64,000 nt of DNA. Origin: Oscillospiraceae bacterium (GTDB lineage: Bacteria; Bacillota; Clostridia; Oscillospirales; Ruminococcaceae). The position numbers and the translations under genes were made by a program. Position 1 is the first letter of the stretch; the number at the start of each line of letters is the position of its first letter. The stretch is from positions 1 through 64,000 of the forward strand of contig SVMR01000008.1 in the NCBI GenBank assembly GCA_015067315.1, in the 5' to 3' direction. The notes beneath the pieces were generated by a model. It was not told the origin of the DNA, ran no database searches, and saw only the letters and a list, made by a program, of their open reading frames with translations. Of the stretch, positions 5,941-15,480 are shown piece after piece.

Positions 5941-6966
5941 TCAAATTTTATAGTTCTTCAAAACATCTTTTAAATGGTTTTGATACAACTCGGCAACATC
6001 TTTTGGGTGAGCTATAGTCACCTTTGAACCAAGACCGCATAACCATCCAAAGAACTGAGGGCTGATATCCACATCGGCAGAAACAACGAAATGCTCGTCG
6101 CCATCAGCGGAATATGTTGTTGAATGTTCTGTGCCAAAACGTTCGATTGCAGTATCCAAAAGGTCGTTGGTGAAACGCATCATAACCCGGTGTTGTTCGC
6201 CATCATACATTGAGAAAACTCTGGTGACATAAGTGAGCATATCAATTTCCGCAAACGCGTCTGCGCCTTCTCTTGGAGCATCAATAAGAGCAACATTTTT
6301 CATTCTGTCAACGCGGTATGTATGAATCGCCTTTGCGTCATCGTCATAGGCCAGAAGGTAGTAGTTACCTTCATTTATAAGTAGCTGAAAAGGGCTGACA
6401 ACATAAAGCTTTCCATGGTGGCGTTCAACCATTGAATGTACATCATTAATGGAAAATTTCATATATTTGAAACTAATTTTTTGCGGCGTATGAGGCTTGC
6501 CATCTTGCTTTGTGGCCATAGCCATGCGGATTGTGCTTATTGTATTTAAAATGCCTTTGCGGGTTGTTTTAACCCTGTCACAGAGAAAGACTTCATGGAG
6601 AAGTTCTTCTGCCTGATATTCGCTGCAAAACTGGCAAATGGTTTCAACAAGTTCTATTGCTTTTGCCTGTGAAATGAATTTTGCGGCATGCACACATTCG
6701 GCAAGAAGCTTTAAGTCATAGATTTCAAACTGGCGGGAAGCGAGTTTATATCGGCCGCCCTGGCCACCTTCAATATCCATTCCGAAGTTATCACGGAGAG
6801 TTGCAATATCTCTGTAGATGGAGCGGCGCTCGGCGACAATATCACACTCGGATTCAAGATAATCTATTATATCAGAAGCGCCAACAGCATGGTTTTCGTC
6901 TGTATTCTCCATGAGAAACTTTGCGACATAAAGAGTTTTGAGCTTTTGATTCTCGGATTTAGGCAT
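5941..6966 (-). CDS. WYL-domain transcriptional regulator of the defense block
   Basis: The 341-residue protein has an N-terminal DeoR-like winged helix (about residues 1-65, with RRSIYRDIATL) followed by a WYL domain (about 150-250; LYVVSPFQLLINEGNYYLLAYD, then HTYRVDRM) and a C-terminal WYL extension. WYL regulators bind nucleic-acid ligands and are frequently encoded beside phage-defense genes, for example BrxR and CapW. The start at 6966 has AGGAGGCG upstream; the longer frame has no ribosome site. It is divergent from the restriction genes, and two copies of a palindromic site lie between them, so it probably controls both directions. Stop TGA. Confidence 0.88.
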   Translation of the reverse strand: MPKSENQKLKTLYVAKFLMENTDENHAVGASDIIDYLESECDIVAERRSIYRDIATLRDNFGMDIEGGQGGRYKLASRQFEIYDLKLLAECVHAAKFISQAKAIELVETICQFCSEYQAEELLHEVFLCDRVKTTRKGILNTISTIRMAMATKQDGKPHTPQKISFKYMKFSINDVHSMVERHHGKLYVVSPFQLLINEGNYYLLAYDDDAKAIHTYRVDRMKNVALIDAPREGADAFAEIDMLTYVTRVFSMYDGEQHRVMMRFTNDLLDTAIERFGTEHSTTYSADGDEHFVVSADVDISPQFFGWLCGLGSKVTIAHPKDVAELYQNHLKDVLKNYKI

Positions 6967-7286
6967 GAGCGGGTCGCCTCCTGCTTTTTGATAAAACAAG
7001 TATAGCACAAAACGCTGTTTTTGAAAGTTGATTTTCAAAACATTTTACTTTGATTATTTTATAACCTAAAGTATTTGAGGTTGTTAATTTGTGTAGCATT
7101 TATAACTATAAAATTGGATATTAGGTGGTATGGAATATTTGAAATGAAAATTCAAAACATTATCAGAAAGAAATTTAGTGATTTTAAGCTGCATAGAAGA
7201 ACTATTTTTTTGAAGCCCTTGATTTACTTCGTTTGAGCGAATATAATTATAATAGTATTGATGTCGTAATTTGCGAGGTGTTTGTT
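6967..7286. promoter_or_regulatory. Divergent control region with two candidate WYL operators
   Basis: TTTGAAA-N6-TTTCAAAACATT starts at 7020 and TTTGAAA-N6-TTCAAAACATT starts at 7138. The first overlaps the probable -35 of the WYL gene (minus-strand -10 TATACT near 6998-7003). The rest is AT-rich and shows no gene. Confidence 0.6.
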
Positions 7287-7472
7287 GTGAATGGATATAT
7301 TACGGTTCAGGAAGCTGCGACTAAATGGGGAATTACTCCAAGACAAGTACAAGTTTTATGTAAAGATAATCGTATCAATGGTGCAACTCGTATGAGCCGT
7401 ATTTGGATTATTCCGGAAAATGCAGAAAAGCCTACAAACGACAAAAGAAAGGTAGCATACAGCAATGACTAA
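7287..7472 (+). CDS. Small helix-turn-helix protein leading the restriction operon
   Basis: The 61-residue protein has the excisionase/MerR-like helix-turn-helix pattern YITVQEAATKWGITPRQVQ with a following wing (RMSRIWIIP). The start is a GTG at 7287, chosen because GAGGTG lies six bases upstream; the longer frame lacks a site. It overlaps the start of the large restriction gene by eight bases, so it is the first gene of that operon. It could be an excisionase, but its linkage favours a controller role like the C proteins of restriction systems, which is inference. Confidence 0.65.
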   Translation: MNGYITVQEAATKWGITPRQVQVLCKDNRINGATRMSRIWIIPENAEKPTNDKRKVAYSND

Positions 7473-10461
7473 TCTGACTGAACTGCAGAACCTTGTGGAT
7501 CGTTTTAATGCTAATATCGACTTCTATAAGGATGCAAGAAATGCCTATAATGAGCATTCTTGCCGAATTGAATACATCGATCCTCTGTTAAAACTCTTGG
7601 GTTGGGATGTTGCAAACGAAAAAGGATTAGCACCTCAATATCGAGAAGTTATTGCAGAGAATTATTCTACCCGGACTGATCGCCCTGACTATACTATTAC
7701 GCTTAGGGGTGTGCCTAAATTCTTTGTAGAAGCAAAGAAGCCGGCAGTAGATATTACTAGAGATGCAGATCCGGCAATCCAGACCAGAAAGTACGGTTGG
7801 AACGCAAAGCATCGTCTGGCTGTTCTCACAAATTTTGAATATCTGGCAATCTATGATACCTGCCATATTGCTCACGAAGATGACGGATGTGCTGTGGCAA
7901 GATACCGGCTGTATCATTACACTGAGTATGTAGAAAAGATTGAAGAAATTGTAGGATTGATTGCAAGAGACACCGTTTACTCTGGTGATTTTGACGCTTA
8001 TTTGGATGCAAACTTCCCCGCAACCGGAGGACAAACCCAGCAGGTTGATACACTGTTTCTTTCCCAAATCAACGAATGGCGTGTGGCTCTTAGCAACGAA
8101 CTGTATGCTCAGGGTGGCCGCTATGCGTCGTTGGAAGTGTTAAACGATGTTGTTCAGGAGTTTATTAACCAAATCGTTTTCCTGAGAATTTGTGAAGATA
8201 AGAATCTGCCACTGTATCACAAGTTGAAAGATACCATTACGGATACCAATCAACTGCAGTCCAAACTGGAGGAATTGTTCCGTTCTGCTGACCGACGCTA
8301 CAATTCTGGAATGTTTTCCGGTGAAGACATTATTTTCGATCTTTCCTGCGAAGTTATCAAAGATATGATTGAGGACTTGTATTACCCTCAGAGTCCTTAT
8401 TTGTTTAATGTTATCGAGCCGAATTTGCTTGGCAAGATTTACGAGATATTCTTAACCGAACAATTAGTGCTGCTCGAAAATAATACCATTGGTCTTGGTA
8501 AGAAGAAGGATTGCCAGAATAGATCTGTTGTTACGACACCCACGGAAATCGTCAAATATATGGTCGACAAAACGCTTTCCAAGGTGTGTGAAGGAAAAAC
8601 TCCTTCTGAGATTTTGAACGTCAGTGTTGCTGATATTGCTTGCGGTTCTGGTATTTTCTTGGAAGAAGCATTTGCCTATTTGCAAGACTATTGCGTACAA
8701 TGGTATATCAGCAATGGAAAGACAGATCATTTAATTGAGACGGGTATTGACTTGTACAAATTGCCCCTTCAAGAGAAAAAAGACATTCTTTGTTCCTGCA
8801 TTTACGGCATAGATATTGACATCCATGCTGTCGAAGTTGCTAAGTTCTCTTTGTTAATTAAGTTAATTGAAGATGAAACGGCACCTTCTGTGGCGGAAGT
8901 TGTCCCGATTCTTCCGGATTTGAGTGACAACATCCAATTTGGAAACTCTCTTGTTAGCCATACTGAATTGAATGGAATTAGCGGTGCCAACCATCAGCTG
9001 ATGGAGATTGCCCCCTTTGATTGGAGCGGAATTAACAACGGATGCGGATTTGATGTAATTATCGGTAATCCTCCATATGTGAATACAGAAGGAATGCATG
9101 CTCTATTGCCGAATGCAGAGGTGGAAGTCTATAAAAAGAAGTACAAGACATCGCATAAGCAATTTGACAAGTACTTTATTTTTATCGAGCAGGCAATCAA
9201 TAAGATCAACGAAAATGGCTTAGTATGCTATATTGTACCCAATAAATTTTTCAAGATTGGTGCCGGCGAGAAATTGCGTAGCTTGATTTCAAAGGAACGA
9301 ATGCTCGTTAGTCTGGATGACTTTGGAGATGCACAGTTGTTTGAGGACAAAACCATCTATAGCTCTATCATTTTGCTCTCTAAGGAAAAACAGACGACCT
9401 TTGTTTACAGTAGCGTCGATTCTGCCAACAAACTTTGGGCAGGAGAAGAGGTCAGCTCTATTGAGTTTAATTCTTCTGTATTGAACAAGCTGCCATGGAG
9501 ATTGACAACTGATTTTGAGTTTCTGACAATGCTCCAGAGATTGGACGAAGTGGCTGTCCCAATCACAAAACACGCAGAAATTTTTAACGGAATTCAGACA
9601 AGCGCAGAAAGGCCAACCCCTATTTATTGGTTCTCCTCAGATGAAGTTGTGGCCGAATATGCCGATACTATTGAAATCAGCAGGAATGGCATTAATTATA
9701 CTATTGAGAAAGCTTTACTTCGCCCTTATTTCAAGCCAACTAAAAAAGCTGAGAAGGGCCTGAATTCGTATAGTATTCTTGCAACTGACAAACAGATTGT
9801 TTTCCCCTACGATAACAACGGACATCTTATCAGCATAGATGAGATGCAAAGCAGTTATCCAGGAACATATGCATATCTCTTAGCTCATTATGATCGTTTG
9901 GTTCCTAAGTGTGTTTCCCATGATGGAACTCGTGACGTTCCAAACGCCACCGCAGATACATGGTACCAGTATGGCAGAACACAAGCCTTGACCGCTTTTA
10001 TTAACACGCCCAAATTGATAGTAGGCGTGTTGAGCAAAGAACCCATGTATGCGATGGATACGAATGATATTCTGATTGCATCAGGTGGTACTGCTGGATA
10101 TTGTGCAGTTAGCAAAAAAGATGGTAGTCCGTACGCACTTGAGTACATCCAGGCATGGCTGTCAAACCCCATTACAGAACGAATTTTGGAGATCATAGGC
10201 AGCAATTTTGAAGGCGGATTTACTGCTCGTGGTACATTCGTTCTCTCTACACTACCCTTTGTTGAGTTGGATTTTGCCGTAGAAGAACAAAAAGCCATTC
10301 ACGACAGAGTAGTAGCAGCAAGTCGAGAGATTTACGAAATCAATGATGCACTGTCTAGCCGTCCCGCAAAGCGTATTGCAAATCTGTTGCAGAGACAGAA
10401 AGAATCACTTATCTCTGAGATTCAGGGATTGATTGATCGGGTATATAGACTCGATTACTAA
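7465..10461 (+). CDS. Type IIG restriction enzyme and N6-adenine methylase
   Basis: This 998-residue protein would cut and methylate DNA in one chain. A PD-(D/E)XK nuclease-like domain is at the N-terminus (PDY at 74-76, EAKK at 89-92). A helical linker is followed by the methylase with SAM motif I (ADIACGSG near 389-396) and catalytic NPPYV at 535-539. The C-terminal third resembles the TaqI/Eco57I target-recognition domain. The length is usual for type IIG enzymes. It is followed 14 bases later by a second methylase and then by a Shedu-like nuclease, all on one strand. Recognition sequence cannot be told. Confidence 0.88.
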   Translation: MTNLTELQNLVDRFNANIDFYKDARNAYNEHSCRIEYIDPLLKLLGWDVANEKGLAPQYREVIAENYSTRTDRPDYTITLRGVPKFFVEAKKPAVDITRDADPAIQTRKYGWNAKHRLAVLTNFEYLAIYDTCHIAHEDDGCAVARYRLYHYTEYVEKIEEIVGLIARDTVYSGDFDAYLDANFPATGGQTQQVDTLFLSQINEWRVALSNELYAQGGRYASLEVLNDVVQEFINQIVFLRICEDKNLPLYHKLKDTITDTNQLQSKLEELFRSADRRYNSGMFSGEDIIFDLSCEVIKDMIEDLYYPQSPYLFNVIEPNLLGKIYEIFLTEQLVLLENNTIGLGKKKDCQNRSVVTTPTEIVKYMVDKTLSKVCEGKTPSEILNVSVADIACGSGIFLEEAFAYLQDYCVQWYISNGKTDHLIETGIDLYKLPLQEKKDILCSCIYGIDIDIHAVEVAKFSLLIKLIEDETAPSVAEVVPILPDLSDNIQFGNSLVSHTELNGISGANHQLMEIAPFDWSGINNGCGFDVIIGNPPYVNTEGMHALLPNAEVEVYKKKYKTSHKQFDKYFIFIEQAINKINENGLVCYIVPNKFFKIGAGEKLRSLISKERMLVSLDDFGDAQLFEDKTIYSSIILLSKEKQTTFVYSSVDSANKLWAGEEVSSIEFNSSVLNKLPWRLTTDFEFLTMLQRLDEVAVPITKHAEIFNGIQTSAERPTPIYWFSSDEVVAEYADTIEISRNGINYTIEKALLRPYFKPTKKAEKGLNSYSILATDKQIVFPYDNNGHLISIDEMQSSYPGTYAYLLAHYDRLVPKCVSHDGTRDVPNATADTWYQYGRTQALTAFINTPKLIVGVLSKEPMYAMDTNDILIASGGTAGYCAVSKKDGSPYALEYIQAWLSNPITERILEIIGSNFEGGFTARGTFVLSTLPFVELDFAVEEQKAIHDRVVAASREIYEINDALSSRPAKRIANLLQRQKESLISEIQGLIDRVYRLDY

Positions 10462-10475
10462 GCGAGGTATTAACA

Positions 10476-12101
10476 ATGAGACTCAAAAAGGATAGTTCAG
10501 AGCAGAAATTAAGAGGAGCGTATTACACGCCATTGCAGCTTGCAGATGCGATGGTCGAGCTTTTTGCGTCTCAAAATATCTCTACCGTCTTGGAACCAAG
10601 TTGCGGTGATGGAGTATTTCTTGATGCGCTACAAAACCTTAACCTTATGGACAAAGTGAATAAACTAACAGCGGTTGAAATTGAACCTGATGAAGCTGAA
10701 AAAGTTCGAGATAGGTTTTCTGAATTTGAGCAAATCGAAGTATGTACCGAAGACTTTTTCGACTTCTATAATCGTGTTCTCGGCAAGGAACAGTACGATT
10801 TGATTTTGGGCAATCCTCCTTACATTCGCTATCAATATCTGAAAGAAAGTCAGCGAGAAATGCAATCTCAAATTTTGACTTCACATGGTATGAAAGCGAA
10901 TAAGTTGATAAATGCATGGGTTGCTTTTATGGTTGCCTGTGTTCAACTTCTCTCTGAGAATGGAAAAATTGCATTTGTTATACCGGCAGAGATTTTACAA
11001 GTAGCTTACGCAGAAGATCTCAGACTGTATTTGTCTAATCATCTTGCAAAGATTACTTTGATTACGTTTGAGCAGCTTGTATTCCCAGGTATTGAACAAG
11101 AAGTTGTTGTATTCATAGGAGAAAAAGGAGGAACTGAAAAAGGCATCCGAATTATTGAGATGCAGGATCTGGATGGATTTAAGACTCTAGAAGTTCAAAA
11201 AAATGGTTTTCAAAAGATGCAGCATATGAGAGAAAAGTGGACAAAATATTTCGTAAACGAAAATGAAATGCAATTGATTCAACAGTTGCGTTCGGATAAT
11301 CGTTTTGCTAAATTCTCGGAATATGGGTTAATTAACATCGGAATCACTACTGGCAACAATGAGTATTTCTCCATAACAGAAGATACTGCAAAAGCGTATC
11401 ACTTAGAGCCAATTACGCTTCCTTTAATTGGCCGTAGTTCTCATGCGCACGGTATATATTTTACGGAGTTAGATTGGAACACTAACAAACAGAGTGGGAA
11501 AAGAGCTCGCTTAATTAGCTTTCCAGAGACTCCTTACGAAGATTATGCTGATGGTTATAAGAAATATATTAAATGGGGAGAAGAAAATAAAGAACACGAG
11601 GGTTACAAATGTTCGATTAGAGATCGTTGGTATATTGTCCCATCTGTATGGGTGCCAGATGCATTCTTTTTAAGAAGAAATAATCTATACCCTAAATTTG
11701 TTCTCAACTGTTGTGGGGCGGTATCAACTGACACAATGCACCGAATGAAATTTAATTCGGACGTCGAACCAGAGAATATACTTCTGGCTTACTATAATAG
11801 CATTTCGTTTGCATTTACAGAGATTTGTGGCAGGAGCTATGGCGGCGGCGTTCTTGAAATACTTCCTCGTGAAATGGATAATATTTTGATTCCTAAAATT
11901 GAAAATATTGATCCTGTACTTAGAAATAATCTGCTCACCCGAATTGACAGAATAGTACGTAATGATGACGACATCGAATTTGCATTAGATATTGTTGATA
12001 AAGAAGTACTTGTTGGCATGTTAGGTGTTGATTCTGAGATATGTTATAAATGTCGTGCAATTTGGAAAAAAATGCAGGCGCGTCGTTTGGGTAGAGGATA
12101 A
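10476..12101 (+). CDS. Second N6-adenine DNA methyltransferase
   Basis: The 541-residue protein has GAYYTP at 14-19, SAM motif I LEPSCGDG at 39-46 and catalytic NPPYI at 113-117, followed by a target-recognition-like C-terminal half. It lacks a nuclease domain. It lies between the type IIG protein and the Shedu-like protein and is probably the second modification enzyme, as needed when a type IIG enzyme methylates only one strand of an asymmetric site. An alternative is that it pairs with the downstream nuclease as a separate system. Stop TAA. Confidence 0.87.
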   Translation: MRLKKDSSEQKLRGAYYTPLQLADAMVELFASQNISTVLEPSCGDGVFLDALQNLNLMDKVNKLTAVEIEPDEAEKVRDRFSEFEQIEVCTEDFFDFYNRVLGKEQYDLILGNPPYIRYQYLKESQREMQSQILTSHGMKANKLINAWVAFMVACVQLLSENGKIAFVIPAEILQVAYAEDLRLYLSNHLAKITLITFEQLVFPGIEQEVVVFIGEKGGTEKGIRIIEMQDLDGFKTLEVQKNGFQKMQHMREKWTKYFVNENEMQLIQQLRSDNRFAKFSEYGLINIGITTGNNEYFSITEDTAKAYHLEPITLPLIGRSSHAHGIYFTELDWNTNKQSGKRARLISFPETPYEDYADGYKKYIKWGEENKEHEGYKCSIRDRWYIVPSVWVPDAFFLRRNNLYPKFVLNCCGAVSTDTMHRMKFNSDVEPENILLAYYNSISFAFTEICGRSYGGGVLEILPREMDNILIPKIENIDPVLRNNLLTRIDRIVRNDDDIEFALDIVDKEVLVGMLGVDSEICYKCRAIWKKMQARRLGRG

Positions 12102-12140
12102 TAAATTATTTATAAAAACAAACGGTGGGAAGCTAATAAA

Positions 12141-13343
12141 ATGAAAATCAGTTTAAAAAATCCGGAAATTCATGACATGACGACGAATACAGTTGATGTG
12201 GTTTCTACATCCTCTGTTACAGCGGATGCATCTCCAATTGTACTAAACCAGACAGACATGCTCAGGTTTAAGTTTCTCCCTACTTTAGTGGATAATGAGA
12301 AAGAGCCACATAAATCGGTCTCGGGTAAACTCTTGTACGAGAAAAAGAGAAAGAATGATGATTGCTTTCCTAGTGACGGCACAAATCCATCTTATAAAAT
12401 TTCTCGTAGTTCTGTCAAAGTTGGAGATTGGATAGAACTTAAGTTAAATACAAGTGAAACGTATGAGTTTTATCAGGGGTTGCAACGGATGTATGCGCTG
12501 TACGAAGAAATGGGAGAAATTCCGTATGGCTCAGCCACTTATACTAGGGTAGATAGTAGTTTTCGTAAATTTCTTTCAATCATCCAAAATGATCCCTCCG
12601 CAGCTCGAATGATAGGTAATGAAGAAAACTACGACCTTGTGAAAACGCTTCTGCGACTTATAACACAGACAAGTTCTTTGGACTCATTAAAAAGAAGTCT
12701 AGAAGAGTTGCAAGACGAAAATCTACAACATTTAACTACTTCTTTAAATATAGAAAAACTCCAGCGAATTGCTAAACTTATGCAAGATAATCTCGACAAT
12801 AATAGCGAGGAATTTTGGCAAACTACTGTTTTTAAAGAAAATCAATGGGTATTGGCCCAAATTTTTGCATGTCCCTGTACGATATTTGCAGATAAAGCGT
12901 ATGTAGGTGGTAAAGGAATTAGTAATAGCGGTGGAAATATATGCGATTTCATATATCAAAATAGCCTGTCTCAGAATGTGGCTTTGATTGAGATTAAAAC
13001 GCCCTGTACCGAGCTTATTGGTAGTCAGTATAGAGGAACATATAGCTTTAGCTATGAATTAAGTGGTGCAGTAAATCAGGTGCTGAATTACAAAGATAAA
13101 CTTACAAAGGAATACTATTCCCTGTGTCATCAAGGCTCGGAGTCATTTGAAGTTATGTCCCCTAAGTGTGTTGTAATTATCGGAAAAATGGCTTCACTAA
13201 ACTCAGAACAAGTTGCAGCATTTGAAAATTTCCGCAATAGTCTAAATAATGTAATTATATTAACCTTTGATGAACTTTATCAGCGCATTGCAGATTTAAT
13301 TGCGGTTTTATCAGAGACACCAGTACAAAATGAAAATATATAA
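12141..13343 (+). CDS. Shedu-like nuclease (DUF4263)
   Basis: The 400-residue protein has a variable N-terminal half and a C-terminal domain (about 225-390) that matches the Shedu anti-phage nuclease: ENQWVLAQIF, D269 in ICDF, E284 and K286 in LIEIKTP, and ELSGAVNQVLNYK. These fit a PD-(D/E)XK nuclease centre. Shedu acts alone as an anti-phage effector in known cases. Here it follows two methylases 39 bases downstream in the same operon. It may be an independent defense gene or the restriction arm of the methylase pair; sequence cannot decide. A terminator follows. Confidence 0.85.
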   Translation: MKISLKNPEIHDMTTNTVDVVSTSSVTADASPIVLNQTDMLRFKFLPTLVDNEKEPHKSVSGKLLYEKKRKNDDCFPSDGTNPSYKISRSSVKVGDWIELKLNTSETYEFYQGLQRMYALYEEMGEIPYGSATYTRVDSSFRKFLSIIQNDPSAARMIGNEENYDLVKTLLRLITQTSSLDSLKRSLEELQDENLQHLTTSLNIEKLQRIAKLMQDNLDNNSEEFWQTTVFKENQWVLAQIFACPCTIFADKAYVGGKGISNSGGNICDFIYQNSLSQNVALIEIKTPCTELIGSQYRGTYSFSYELSGAVNQVLNYKDKLTKEYYSLCHQGSESFEVMSPKCVVIIGKMASLNSEQVAAFENFRNSLNNVIILTFDELYQRIADLIAVLSETPVQNENI

Positions 13344-13370
13344 AAGTTGAAAGAAAAAATACGGATTAAA

Positions 13371-13403
13371 AATAACGCACTGTAATTTCTACAATGCGTT
13401 ATT
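13371..13403. terminator. Shared terminator of the defense operon and resolvase
   Basis: AATAACGCA/TGCGTTATT with an inner TGTA/TACA forms a strong hairpin with flanking A and T runs. It contains the TAG stop codon of the convergent resolvase. Confidence 0.8.
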
Positions 13404-13961
13404 CCTTTTCTCTCTAATCATAGTACTTTTCGATATTCCTGTAATCGCCTCGACCTCTTTGTAGCTTTTTCCAGAAGATAGAAGAGAAAGAGCGTGCTCA
13501 ATCTGAATCGGCGTATATTTCTTCGGGCGTCCGTCCTTGAAGTTTGGGTTTTGTTTTGCGATCATTTTTCCTGTTTGAGTTCTCTCAACAATCGTGCCGC
13601 GTTCGTATTCCGCAAACGCGAGCATGACAGTCAAAATTAAATTACCTGTTAATGTGTTTTCAATAAGTCCCATATTCAAAATATGAACTTTTATATTTCT
13701 TTCAAACAACTCTCTAACAGTTTTAACGCCCTCAATGGCTGTTCTTGCGAATCTGTCAAGCTTGCAGACAACAAGGGTGTCTCCCTCTTGGAGTCTCTCC
13801 AGTAGGCTCTGAAACTTCGGTCGCTCCATTGTCTTTCCACTAAATGCTTCGGCGATGATTTCCTGACAGCCGTATTTTTCAAGAGTGGCGATTTGTTCTT
13901 CGAGACTGTTTCCGTCTCTTCCTTGAGTGGCTGTTGAAACTCTTGCATATCCGTAAATCAT
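13389..13961 (-). CDS. Serine recombinase (resolvase/invertase family)
   Basis: The 190-residue protein has the resolvase N-terminal catalytic domain (YGYARVST with the nucleophile serine at residue 8, [20 protein letters not shown]) and a C-terminal helix-turn-helix ([20 protein letters not shown]). The start at 13961 has AAGGAG upstream; a longer frame lacks it. It ends in TAG inside the terminator hairpin, so here TAG looks like a true stop. A 15-bp inverted repeat lies 28 bp upstream. It may resolve multimers, invert DNA, or be a remnant of how the defense block arrived. Confidence 0.9.
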   Translation of the reverse strand: MIYGYARVSTATQGRDGNSLEEQIATLEKYGCQEIIAEAFSGKTMERPKFQSLLERLQEGDTLVVCKLDRFARTAIEGVKTVRELFERNIKVHILNMGLIENTLTGNLILTVMLAFAEYERGTIVERTQTGKMIAKQNPNFKDGRPKKYTPIQIEHALSLLSSGKSYKEVEAITGISKSTMIREKRNNAL

Positions 13962-13988
13962 ACAAAATTCTCCTTTACTTTTGGCACT

Positions 13989-14047
13989 AAGTTCTGACAC
14001 CGATTTTTTGGCTTCATCATGCGGAGCGGGTTTCGGTGTCAGAACTT
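13989..14047. repeat. 15-bp inverted repeat upstream of the resolvase
   Basis: AAGTTCTGACACCGA (13989-14003) is repeated in inverted form at 14033-14047 with a 29-bp spacer. It may be a resolvase binding site or a terminator for the next gene. Confidence 0.65.
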
Positions 14048-14059
14048 AAAAGTTTTGAA

Positions 14060-14356
14060 TCAGTCCTCAGAAATCGGACAGAACTGACCTTTGTATTCGT
14101 TGAGAACGTCGAGGATCATTCCAGCGCCGAGTCGGAAACCTTCGATGAAGGTTTCTTCGTTTTCAATGCCGTTCAGTTTTGCCTGAGCCTGTTCGATTTC
14201 GCGAAAGCGGATTTTTGTATTTTCATCAAGATTTTCCTCAAACGCGGAAGAAGCGCAAGTTATTTTATGTAAAAGTTTGTGATAGTCGCTTCCTTTTCGA
14301 ATTGCTTTCTGGGAAGGGCTTATTTGCCCTTCCCACAGTTTATCAATAAAAAACAT
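14060..14356 (-). CDS. DUF6809-like small protein
   Basis: The 98-residue protein begins FFIDKLWEGQISPSQ and ends with FIEGFRLGAGMILDVL, the pattern of a family I know as DUF6809, common in integrative elements of clostridia and without known function. It is the last gene of a leftward group (15417 to 14060) with a SprT-like protein and a small hypothetical. AGGAGGGAACG precedes the start. Stop TGA. Confidence 0.65.
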   Translation of the reverse strand: MFFIDKLWEGQISPSQKAIRKGSDYHKLLHKITCASSAFEENLDENTKIRFREIEQAQAKLNGIENEETFIEGFRLGAGMILDVLNEYKGQFCPISED

Positions 14357-14370
14357 TTCGTTCCCTCCTC

Positions 14371-15018
14371 TTACTCACAAAGTACAAGTTGTTCGTCGCA
14401 ATCCATACATTTGACGCGAACTTCGCGTGTCGCTCTGATGCTCATTCTGCAACAGGGGCAAACGTATTTGCGACTGCTGGATTTTTTCGGTTCGGTTCCA
14501 GCAAAGGTTCCGCTGTGAGTCCCTGTGCCTGTAATCTGAAAGCCGCTGAACTCGTTTCTGTTTATGAGGATATCGGAAAGTCCGTTTCCAATTACGAAGT
14601 CAAGAAGGGATTCAGAAGGTTCGGTGTGAGACCAGCCGTATTTGTCGCTGTATGAAACGCAGAGACCATGACTTTCGGCGCAAGCTTTGAATCTTTTGTT
14701 GTGATAGGTGTTTCCTCGGCTGCAGTCCTGAATTCCGTTTTCGTAGTTGTAATAATGAACCATTTCGTGAAGAAGAGTGGCGGCGACCTCTTCAATGGGT
14801 CTTGCGATGGTGCCAGCGCCGATGTTGATTTCGTGGCTCTTGCCGTTTTTGGAAATCCATGTGTCGTCTCTGAGTGAGAAATTACCGTAGGCTTTCGGGG
14901 TGGACTGAATGGTGATGGTCGGTCTTGAAAGTGAACTTTCAAAATACTCTTCATTCAGAAGATCGAAAAGTTTGTTGAGATATCCTGCGACTCTGTTGTA
15001 GCTTGTGAGTTCCTTCAT
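14371..15018 (-). CDS. SprT-like zinc metalloprotease
   Basis: The 215-residue protein has a metallopeptidase-like domain with the zinc site HEMVH (LLHEMVHYYNYENG) and a distant third ligand region HNKRFKACAESHG, followed by a C-terminal zinc ribbon (CPCC at the start, CMDC further on). SprT/Spartan proteins cleave proteins crosslinked to DNA. Start at 15018 has GAGGAAG upstream; the longer frame to 15132 has no site and runs into the preceding gene region. SprT-like genes are common in clostridial mobile elements. Substrate is unknown. Confidence 0.82.
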   Translation of the reverse strand: MKELTSYNRVAGYLNKLFDLLNEEYFESSLSRPTITIQSTPKAYGNFSLRDDTWISKNGKSHEINIGAGTIARPIEEVAATLLHEMVHYYNYENGIQDCSRGNTYHNKRFKACAESHGLCVSYSDKYGWSHTEPSESLLDFVIGNGLSDILINRNEFSGFQITGTGTHSGTFAGTEPKKSSSRKYVCPCCRMSIRATREVRVKCMDCDEQLVLCE

Positions 15019-15141
15019 TTTTGTTCTTCCTCTCTTGATTTTGAGGGGAGGGCAAGTTATAATGTTTCTTGCCCTCTCCGTTTCGGTTGGGGTTTGGCTC
15101 TTTGTCAGTGGCTGTGGTAGGTTGTCTGACAAGGGGCTTTT

Positions 15142-15417
15142 TTATGTAATGGAAAATCTGCGGCTCGAAACCTGTTTGGTGAATTCTTTGTAAAGTTCGT
15201 TGTGAAGTTTTTTGAAAGAAGTGGTATCGAATCTGTTGCTGAGAACGGAAGTCCATCTGATGATGTAGGCTCCTGCTTCAAGTTCCTCGGTGTCAAGTCT
15301 GAGCATTTCTGCTTTGATTTCGTCTCTGAGACTTTCTGCTTCTGCCTGAGCATCGGCGATGAGTTTTTCCCATTCGTTAAGGCTTTCGATTTTGGTAAGA
15401 AGTTCGTTTCTGGACAT
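15142..15417 (-). CDS. Small mobile-element hypothetical protein
   Basis: The 91-residue protein starts with a charged helical stretch (about 1-45, LTKIESLNEWEKLIADAQAE) and ends in a second conserved-looking part (IIRWTSVLSNRFDTTSFKKL). I recognise its type from phage and integrative elements but know no function. It is the first gene of the leftward group and its promoter (minus strand) carries a GTACC-N6-GGTAC site, so it is probably controlled by the divergent XRE protein. Confidence 0.65.
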   Translation of the reverse strand: MSRNELLTKIESLNEWEKLIADAQAEAESLRDEIKAEMLRLDTEELEAGAYIIRWTSVLSNRFDTTSFKKLHNELYKEFTKQVSSRRFSIT

Positions 15418-15480
15418 TTTGTTTTCTCCTTTTCTTTGTCTTAATTTATGTGAGGCTTACCTCTTTTTGACAAATATATT

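Noticed and set aside
13389..13391. Resolvase TAG as another sense codon
   Set aside because: The TAG lies inside the terminator hairpin; readthrough would add only 25 hydrophobic codons on the far side, so it looks like a real stop.
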